DNA of 39,053 nucleotides from positions 1-39,053 of the forward strand of contig NZ_JALHLG010000042.1 in NCBI RefSeq assembly GCF_022832375.1, read 5' to 3'. Below are positions 33,153-39,053 of the stretch, one piece after another; position 1 is the stretch's first letter; each line of letters opens with the position of its first letter. The DNA is from Novosphingobium beihaiense (GTDB lineage Bacteria > Pseudomonadota > Alphaproteobacteria > Sphingomonadales > Sphingomonadaceae). A program made the position numbers and the translations under genes. The notes beneath the pieces were generated by a model. That model saw nothing but the letters and a program-made list of their open reading frames with translations. It had not been told where the DNA came from and made no database searches.

Positions 33153-33399
33153 ATGACCTACGGCTATGACTTCGACGGCGACGCCTGCTTTCGGCCCCGC
33201 TTTTGAACGCACGTCCAAGCGGCGGCGCGGTTATCCCAGCGAAACCCGGGTCAAGCGCGGGTTGCGCACGATCCGGGGCGGGGAAGTCGAACTGCTGGAA
33301 AAGCTAGGGCGCAACGATCCCTGCCCCTGCGGCTCAGGGAGGAGGTTTCAAGGCCTGCTGCCTGAAATCGGGCCGGTACGCCGCGACTACTGGAGATGA
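33153..33399 (+). pseudogene. SEC-C motif protein disrupted by apparent frameshifts
   Basis: A perfect AGGAGG lies before ATG 33153, but that frame (MTYGYDFDGDAC) ends after 17 codons. The next frame holds the bulk of the protein: FGPAFERTSKRRRGYPSETR, then LEKLGRNDPCPCGSGRRF, the start of a SEC-C zinc motif. The second half of that motif, expected as KACC, is in yet another frame. Dropping one T from the TTT at 33189-33191 and one from the TTT at 33346-33348 restores a continuous reading through CPCGSGRRFKACCLKSGR. The expected end of the native protein is not clear in that last frame. Pseudogene, recoding or sequencing error are all possible. Confidence 0.72.
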
Positions 33400-33404
33400 A
33401 ACCA

Positions 33405-33437
33405 GGCGGGAGAGTGCCAGGAAGGCACACTCCCGCC
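33405..33437. terminator. hairpin between the SEC-C gene and kup
   Basis: GGCGGGAGAGTGCC pairs with GGCACACTCCCGCC around AGGAA, 14 positions with one mismatch, in the gap between convergent genes. T tracts are weak on both sides, so it may act as a bidirectional transcript end. Confidence 0.6.
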
Positions 33438-33441
33438 AAAT

Positions 33442-35400
33442 TCAGATCTCCAACTGGCTTCCCAGTTCCACCACGCGGTTGGTGGGCAGGCGGAAGAATT
33501 CCATCGCGCTGGCCGCGTTGCGCATCATCCACGCAAAGAGCTTTTCGCGCCAGATCGCCATGCCCGGCTTCTCAGACGGCAGCAGGGTCTGGCGCGAGAG
33601 AAAGAAGCTGGTCTTCATCATCTCGAACGGCCCGCCGCACATCGGCGCATGGGCCAAGCCGTGCGGCACGTCGGTCTCTTCCATGAAGCCGTAGCGCAGC
33701 GTCATGCGGTAGAAGCCCTGCCCCAGATCGATCACTTCGTAGCGGTCGGCCGGTTCGACATAAGGCACGTCCTGCGCTTCGATCGTCAGCACCACCACGC
33801 GTTCGTGCAGAACCTTGTTGTGCTTGATGTTGTGCAGCAGGGCCGAGGGCACGCCGATATTGCTGGAGGCCATGAAGATGGCCGTGCCCGGCACCCGCGC
33901 GGCGCTGCCATGCGCGCTCTTGGCGAAGACGTTGAGCGGCAGCGCAGCCTCGGTCATGCGGTCGCGCATGAGCTTGCGGCCCTTGTTCCACGTCGTCAGC
34001 AGCGTGAAGGCAACGCCGCCGATCAGCAGCGGGAACCAGCCGCCGTCGGGGATCTTGGTGGCGTTGGCCGCGAAGTACGTGCCATCGACGACGAAGAAGG
34101 CAACGATGACCGGAATCGCCAGCCACAGCTTCCAGCGCCACAGCACGATCAGCAGCACCGCCATCAGGCAGGTATCGATCAGCATCGCGCCCGTCACAGC
34201 GATACCGTAGGCCGAAGCGAGATTCGACGAGTTCTGGAACACCAGCACCAATACGATCACGCCCGTCATCAGCGCCCAGTTGACGAAGGGGATGTAGATC
34301 TGCCCCACTTCGTGCTCGCTGGTGTGCCGGGTGGACAGGCGCGGGATGAAGCCGAGCTGCATCGCCTGATGGGTGATCGAGAAAGCGCCGGAGATCACCG
34401 CCTGGCTGGCAATGAAGGTGGCGCAAGTGGCCAGAATCACCAGCGGCAGACGCCAGTGATCGGGCGCGAGGTTGAAGAACGGGTTCTCCATCGCCTCGGC
34501 CGCGGCCGAATCGTCCAGCCCCAGGATCATCGCGGCCTGGCCGAAATAGTTGATCAGCAGGCACGGCATCACGAACCCGAACCACGACATGCGCATCGGG
34601 CCGCGCCCGAAGTGGCCCATGTCCGAATAGAGCGCCTCGGCACCGGTAACGGCCAGCACAACCGAACCCAGCGCCAGAAAGCCCAGCATCTTGTCAGTCA
34701 TGAAGAACTGGATCGCGTACCACGGGTTCAGCGCCACCAGCACGTGCGGCAGTTGCACCAGATGATAGATGCCCAGCAGCGCCAGCGTGGTGAAATAAAG
34801 CACCATGACCGGCGCGAAGAGCGCGCCGACTTTGGCCGTCCCGCTCTTTTGCAGCACGAACAGCCCGATCAGCAGAATCAGCGCGATCGGCAGCACGAAG
34901 GGCTGCAGGCTCGACTGGACGACCGTAAGGCCTTCCACCGCCGACAGCACCGAAACAGCGGGCGTAATCATCGAATCGCCGTAGAACAGCGAAGTCGCGA
35001 AAACGCCGAGCATCACGATCAGCCCGCCATAGCTCGATTTCTTGATCGCGCCCGAAATCAGCGCGACCAGAGCCAGGCTGCCGCCCTGCCCCTTGTTGTC
35101 CGCGCGCATCAGCACGCTGACGTACTGGATCGAGACGACCATCGTCATCGACCAGAAAATCAGGCTGACGACGCCCAGAATATGCAGTTCGTCGATCGCC
35201 AGCGGGTGCGGGCCGACAAAGGTTTCGCGGAAAGCGTAGATCGGGCTAGTGCCGATGTCGCCGAAGACCACGCCAATAGCCCCGAACGCCAACTTGGCGA
35301 CGTTGCCGGAACCGTGGCCGCCGTATGCCGGAGTTGCCGAAGCCGTCGCCGGATCGATCAGCGCCGGGCCTTCAGCCCTATCCGATGTTGCATCACTCAT
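33442..35400 (-). CDS. kup: low-affinity potassium transporter Kup
   Basis: Inner-membrane K+ uptake system of the KUP/HAK/KT family, probably H+ symport, 652 residues. A cytosolic N-terminus leads to GAIGVVFGDIGTSPIYAFRE, the family signature, with about twelve membrane helices and a C-terminal cytosolic domain ending RLPTNRVVELGSQLEI. ATG 35400 (MSDATSDRAEG) lies well before the first helix, as usual. No regulatory protein is adjacent. Confidence 0.96.
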   Translation of the reverse strand: MSDATSDRAEGPALIDPATASATPAYGGHGSGNVAKLAFGAIGVVFGDIGTSPIYAFRETFVGPHPLAIDELHILGVVSLIFWSMTMVVSIQYVSVLMRADNKGQGGSLALVALISGAIKKSSYGGLIVMLGVFATSLFYGDSMITPAVSVLSAVEGLTVVQSSLQPFVLPIALILLIGLFVLQKSGTAKVGALFAPVMVLYFTTLALLGIYHLVQLPHVLVALNPWYAIQFFMTDKMLGFLALGSVVLAVTGAEALYSDMGHFGRGPMRMSWFGFVMPCLLINYFGQAAMILGLDDSAAAEAMENPFFNLAPDHWRLPLVILATCATFIASQAVISGAFSITHQAMQLGFIPRLSTRHTSEHEVGQIYIPFVNWALMTGVIVLVLVFQNSSNLASAYGIAVTGAMLIDTCLMAVLLIVLWRWKLWLAIPVIVAFFVVDGTYFAANATKIPDGGWFPLLIGGVAFTLLTTWNKGRKLMRDRMTEAALPLNVFAKSAHGSAARVPGTAIFMASSNIGVPSALLHNIKHNKVLHERVVVLTIEAQDVPYVEPADRYEVIDLGQGFYRMTLRYGFMEETDVPHGLAHAPMCGGPFEMMKTSFFLSRQTLLPSEKPGMAIWREKLFAWMMRNAASAMEFFRLPTNRVVELGSQLEI

Positions 35401-35515
35401 TCGTGCGCCCCGTTATGGACTCGCAAACCGCCCCCGCAGGTGCGGCGAGGGAGAGGCCGTTAGCAGCATGCGAAGGGCCAGGCAACGTTAGTGAGATTCT
35501 GTCTTATGTACCGGT

Positions 35516-36178
35516 TCACGGTTGGGACACAGGCGAATCGGATGCGCCCCGGGCTTGACCGGAGATCACGGCATCCAGCCGCTGCAACTGCATCGCCAGC
35601 GGCGCCCGCCACGGCGCATCTTCGGGAGCATGCTTGAGCAGCCCTGCCCACAAGTCGCGCGTTTCGGCAACGCGGCCGCTCTGCAGCAGCGCCAGCCCGA
35701 GGAAGAACGGCGGCCCCGGCTCGTCCGGACCGGCCTTGATCGCCTGACGGTAGGCATAGAGCGCGGCCGGAGTCGCGGTCCCTTCCGCATGAGCCATCAG
35801 CGCATTGGCCATGGCCAGCCAAGCTTCCGAATTGCCCGGATGGCTCTCCACCTCGCCCCGCAGGATTCCCGCAGCCTCCGCATAGCGGCCGTTGCGGGCA
35901 AGCCCATCGGCGAAAACCACCCATTTGTTGTTAGGCGGAATGCCTTTGTTCGTCACTTTCAGGCGCGCCTCGACCAGTGCATCGGCATTGTCCGAAACCG
36001 TTTCTGCCGCCGTCTTGGGCGCCCCCGCCTGTCCTGGAGTGCCCTGCATCACATACCCTGCAATGCCGAGCAGCAGCGCGGCGGCCACCGCTTCCCATGT
36101 GCCGCGCGGCGCCTTGAGCACGAAGACGGCCAGCCCGAAGGCCAGCACTGCCAGTCCCGCGACGAGTGCCCAGATCAT
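35516..36178 (-). CDS. ccmI: c-type cytochrome biogenesis protein CcmI (short form)
   Basis: Membrane protein of 220 residues with two N-terminal helices (WALVAGLAVLAFGLAVFVL; WEAVAAALLLGIAGYVM) followed by a TPR-type domain (VVFADGLARNGRYAEAAGIL; WLAMANALMAHAEG). CcmI holds apocytochrome c for the heme ligation complex. It is shorter than the 400-residue forms, a known variant; TPR repeats are fewer. ATGA overlap with ccmH upstream. It ends the cluster. Confidence 0.87.
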   Translation of the reverse strand: MIWALVAGLAVLAFGLAVFVLKAPRGTWEAVAAALLLGIAGYVMQGTPGQAGAPKTAAETVSDNADALVEARLKVTNKGIPPNNKWVVFADGLARNGRYAEAAGILRGEVESHPGNSEAWLAMANALMAHAEGTATPAALYAYRQAIKAGPDEPGPPFFLGLALLQSGRVAETRDLWAGLLKHAPEDAPWRAPLAMQLQRLDAVISGQARGASDSPVSQP

Positions 36179-36609
36179 GCGCCCTCTCCTGGTTTCGCAC
36201 TGCCTGTGAACAGGCGGCGCAGCAGCAGGAAGGCCAGCAGCAGCAGCACTGCGGGAACCGCGAAGAGCGGCCAGGTCAGACCGGTAATGCGCGGGGCATA
36301 ACTAACATAGTCGCCATAGCGTTCCATCAGCCAGGAACGGATCGCTTCGGGATCCTCCCCGGCTTCGATTCGCTCACGCACGAGGCTGCGCATGGAGCCT
36401 GCGATCGGCGCATCCGAATCGGCGATAGATTGCCCCTGGCATTGCAGGCAGCGCAGCGTTTCCATCAGCGCCTGCGCCTTTTCCTCCTTTGCCGGATCGT
36501 CAAGCTGGCGATAGGCATAAGGCGCGGTGGATTGCTCCCCCTGCGCCAGCAAAGGCGCGGCCGTGGCCAGCCCCAGCACCATCAGCAGCAACGCGGCCAG
36601 CCGCTTCAC
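36175..36609 (-). CDS. ccmH: cytochrome c-type biogenesis protein CcmH
   Basis: Periplasm-facing thioredoxin-like reductant of apocytochrome c, 144 residues. A signal peptide (MKRLAALLLMVLGLATAAPL) is followed by C54 and C57 in LRCLQCQGQSIADS, then the conserved YGDYVSYAP and a C-terminal membrane helix (PLFAVPAVLLLLAFLLL). ATGA overlaps on both sides with ccmG and ccmI. Confidence 0.96.
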   Translation of the reverse strand: MKRLAALLLMVLGLATAAPLLAQGEQSTAPYAYRQLDDPAKEEKAQALMETLRCLQCQGQSIADSDAPIAGSMRSLVRERIEAGEDPEAIRSWLMERYGDYVSYAPRITGLTWPLFAVPAVLLLLAFLLLRRLFTGSAKPGEGA

Positions 36610-37172
36610 AGCCCGGCCTCCTTCAGCTTGTCGAGGATCAGGCCGAGCTGGTCGGGCCGGATCTCGCCAATGTGCTGGTAGACGATCTTGCCCTTTCCAT
36701 CGATCACATAGGTCTCCGGCACGCCGGACGAGCCCAGCGCAAGCTGGACCTGGCCATCGTCATCGGCACCAATGCGCTGATAAGGATCGCCGTTCTGATC
36801 TAGAAAACCCTGCAAGGCCTCGGTCGAATCGCGCACCGAAATGCCCTCGATGGGAACACCAGCCTTCGCCAGCGCGCCAAGCTGCGGTGCTTCGACGCGG
36901 CACGGCACACACCAGCTGGCGAAGATATTCACCAGATGCGGCTTGCCGTTGGCCAGAACCTTGCTGTCGAGCCCCGGACGCCCCGGCAGCGCGGGCGGCA
37001 GGTTGAACTGCGGCATCGGCTTGCCCACAAGCGCGCTCGCCACATTGCGGTCTGCCGGGCGCAGCATCCCCACCAGCACAAGCGCCACGAAGCCCAGGAA
37101 CAGCACCAGCGGCAGCCAGATCGCCCAGCGCCGGGGCTTGGGAGAGCCTGTCTCGCTGCTCATATCGCTCAT
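36606..37172 (-). CDS. ccmG: thiol:disulfide interchange protein CcmG/DsbE
   Basis: Membrane-anchored thioredoxin that reduces apocytochrome c or CcmH, 188 residues. One N-terminal helix (LPLVLFLGFVALVLVGML) is followed by NIFASWCVPCRVEAPQL (C88, C91) and the cis-proline region GVPETYVID. ATG 37172 overlaps the ccmF stop (ATGA); a second ATG at 37163 is possible. Confidence 0.96.
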   Translation of the reverse strand: MSDMSSETGSPKPRRWAIWLPLVLFLGFVALVLVGMLRPADRNVASALVGKPMPQFNLPPALPGRPGLDSKVLANGKPHLVNIFASWCVPCRVEAPQLGALAKAGVPIEGISVRDSTEALQGFLDQNGDPYQRIGADDDGQVQLALGSSGVPETYVIDGKGKIVYQHIGEIRPDQLGLILDKLKEAGL

Positions 37173-39053
37173 GGCCGCTTTCCTAGCTGGGCCTTGCGTT
37201 CGTGACGATAGGCGATCTTGTCCTTCGCCACGAGGCGGCGCACGTCGGTCTTCACGCGCCCGATCAGCGCCAGTGCCCCGCCCAGCGCGATCAGCAGCCC
37301 GCCGATCCAGATCAGCGGCACGAACGGCTTCCACCACAGCCTGAGCTGCCAGCGCCCGTCCTCACCCTTTCCGCCCAGCACGGTGTAAAGCTGGCCATTC
37401 CAGCGGGTGAGCAGCGCGGATTCGCTGGTCTGCTGCGGCGGAGCCCAGAAACTGCGCGATTGCGGGGCCATGCGCGTCACTTTGCCGTCAGCGCCATAAC
37501 GCACCAGCAGCCGGGCTTCGAGCGCGGTCCAGTTGGGACCGGCCACCGGCTCTATGGCATCCAGCTTGACGCCCCAGGGGCCGACATGCGTGACCTCACC
37601 CACTTTCACAGCCACCAGCTTTTCAGTGTTGAACGCGCTTTCGCAGCTCATCCCGAACAGCGAGACGGCAATGCCGAAGTGCGCGAGGACCATGCCCCAG
37701 ACGGGCAGCGGCGTGCGGCGCAAGTTACGTTCGCGCAAGGGCAGCACACTGGCCCAGGCCAGTCCAGCGGCCAGCACCAGCCCCAGGAACGGCAGCAGCC
37801 CGATGCCGCCAACCACCAGCAGTCCGATACCGGCCGCAACCACCAGCATTGCCGGGATGACCAGCGCCTTGCCAATACGTTCGAACCTGTCACGCCGCCA
37901 GCGCAGCAGCGGGCCTATGGCCAGCACCACCAGCATCGGCATGGCGAACAGTGCGCTCATCGGGTTGAAATAGGGCGGGCCTACCGAGACTTTCACGCCC
38001 ATCGCCTCGGCCAGCAGCGGATAGAGCGTGCCGAACAGCACGATGCCCAGAATCGCCGAAAGCATCACGTTGTTGAACACCAGCGCGCCCTCGCGGCTGA
38101 CCACGGCGAAGCGTTCGCCTTCGGTCACAGTCGCCGCGCGCAGGGCGAATAGCGTCAACGCGCCGCCGATGTTGATCGCCAGCAGGGCCAGGATGAACGT
38201 GCCGCGCTCGGGATCGACGGCAAAAGCATGCACGCTGGTAAGGATGCCCGATCGCACCAGGAACGTGCCGATCATCGACATCGAGAACGCCACCACGCCC
38301 AGCATCACCGTCCAGGCGCGCAAGGCATTGCGCGAGGCCAGGACGCTGGCCGAATGGAGCAAGGCGGTCGCGGCCAGCCAGGGCATCAGCGCGGCATTCT
38401 CCACCGGATCCCAGAACCACCAGCCGCCCCAGCCCAGCTCGTAATAGGCCCAGTAAGACCCGGCGGTGATGCCGATGGTCAGGAATATCCACGCCCCCAG
38501 CACCCAAGGCCGCATCGCCCGGGCAAAGGCCGGGCCGACTTCCCGCGTCACCAGCGCACCGATGGCGAAGCTGAACGCGATCGAAAGACCGACATAACCG
38601 AGATAGAGCGTGGGCGGATGGAACGCGAGGCCGAGATCCTGCAGCAGCGGATTGAGCCCGTTGCCCTCCCGCGGGACCGGCGAGAGGCGCTCGAAGGGAT
38701 TGGAAGCCATAAGCAGGAAGGCATAGAAGCCCAGACTAACGAAAGCCTGCCCCGCCAACGTTGCCAGCATGGCCGGTTCGGGCAGCCGCTTTTCCACCAG
38801 CGCGACGAAACCGCCCGCCATGCCCATCACCGTAACCCATAAGAGCATCGAGCCCTCATGGTTGCCCCAGGCGCTCGCGATCTTGAAGACCAGCGGCTTC
38901 ATCGAATGGGAATTGAGCGCCACCAGCTTCACCGACAGATCGGTAACGGCAAAGACATAGATCAGGCACAGGAAAGCCACCAGCGCCAGCAGCCCCTGCA
39001 CCACCGCCACCGGCCGCACCGCCGCGCCGAGCGCCGCCCCGCGCCGCGTCAGC
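37169..39053 (-). CDS. ccmF: heme lyase subunit CcmF (N-terminus cut by the window edge)
   Basis: Large polytopic protein of the cytochrome c heme ligation complex; about 628 codons are visible and the frame runs off the right edge. HEGSMLLWVTVMG, the WWD domain (GWGGWWFWDPVENAALMPW) and the late periplasmic histidine-bearing loops are typical. Many membrane helices follow. It lies upstream of ccmG-ccmH-ccmI in the usual order with 4-nt overlap; ccmE and ccmA-D are presumably outside the window. Confidence 0.97.
   Translation of the reverse strand, partial: LTRRGAALGAAVRPVAVVQGLLALVAFLCLIYVFAVTDLSVKLVALNSHSMKPLVFKIASAWGNHEGSMLLWVTVMGMAGGFVALVEKRLPEPAMLATLAGQAFVSLGFYAFLLMASNPFERLSPVPREGNGLNPLLQDLGLAFHPPTLYLGYVGLSIAFSFAIGALVTREVGPAFARAMRPWVLGAWIFLTIGITAGSYWAYYELGWGGWWFWDPVENAALMPWLAATALLHSASVLASRNALRAWTVMLGVVAFSMSMIGTFLVRSGILTSVHAFAVDPERGTFILALLAINIGGALTLFALRAATVTEGERFAVVSREGALVFNNVMLSAILGIVLFGTLYPLLAEAMGVKVSVGPPYFNPMSALFAMPMLVVLAIGPLLRWRRDRFERIGKALVIPAMLVVAAGIGLLVVGGIGLLPFLGLVLAAGLAWASVLPLRERNLRRTPLPVWGMVLAHFGIAVSLFGMSCESAFNTEKLVAVKVGEVTHVGPWGVKLDAIEPVAGPNWTALEARLLVRYGADGKVTRMAPQSRSFWAPPQQTSESALLTRWNGQLYTVLGGKGEDGRWQLRLWWKPFVPLIWIGGLLIALGGALALIGRVKTDVRRLVAKDKIAYRHERKAQLGKRP

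Overview
The window looks like chromosomal DNA from a GC-rich alphaproteobacterium, most likely a sphingomonad (Novosphingobium/Sphingobium type). This is inferred from the gene families and orders: acpP-fabF-mltG, a tight dapF-mtaB-ftsY-yciB run, a ccmF-G-H-I block, a TonB receptor with an amidohydrolase, and an AspRS of the long bacterial type. The genus cannot be settled from sequence alone. Most of the window is housekeeping or ordinary metabolism, and no CRISPR array, intact mobile element or recognisable defence system is visible.

Layout. 1-2164 (minus): a membrane protein, a winged-helix regulator and a cytochrome P450 cut by the left edge; a shared CAAAGTT-type motif lies upstream of both the first and last gene. 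2399-3345: a CAT-anticodon tRNA followed by a decayed P4-type integrase, the scar of an old island. 3640-7221 (minus): TonB receptor plus secreted amidohydrolase. 7515-11545: an Lrp/AsnC regulator divergent from a fused indolepyruvate ferredoxin oxidoreductase, plausibly a peptide or aromatic amino acid use locus. 11672-14849 (minus): acpP, fabF, mltG and a 2H phosphoesterase. 15066-17788: an SH3-like membrane protein, aspS and a small hypothetical. 17859-19972: rnd and oxyR, overlapping by 4 nt. 20070-24409: a secreted protein, pgsA, an LplT-like MFS carrier, a small membrane protein, an EVE protein and a 2-oxoglutarate oxygenase. 24526-26259: a GGDEF-EAL protein. 26312-29923: dapF-mtaB-ftsY-yciB, each pair overlapping by 4 nt. 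29957-32386 (minus): a Gfo/Idh/MocA oxidoreductase, a YrhK-like protein and an LprI-like lipoprotein. 32592-33399: three small plus-strand genes, the last a SEC-C protein broken by apparent frameshifts. 33442-35400 (minus): kup. 35516-39053 (minus): ccmI-ccmH-ccmG-ccmF, the last cut by the right edge.

The least ordinary parts are (a) the P450/regulator/membrane-protein cassette with its shared operator-like motif, (b) the Lrp-centred cluster with a sequence repeated in two promoter regions, (c) the integrase scar at the tRNA, and (d) the small-gene cluster with the disrupted SEC-C gene. None amounts to a demonstrated new system.
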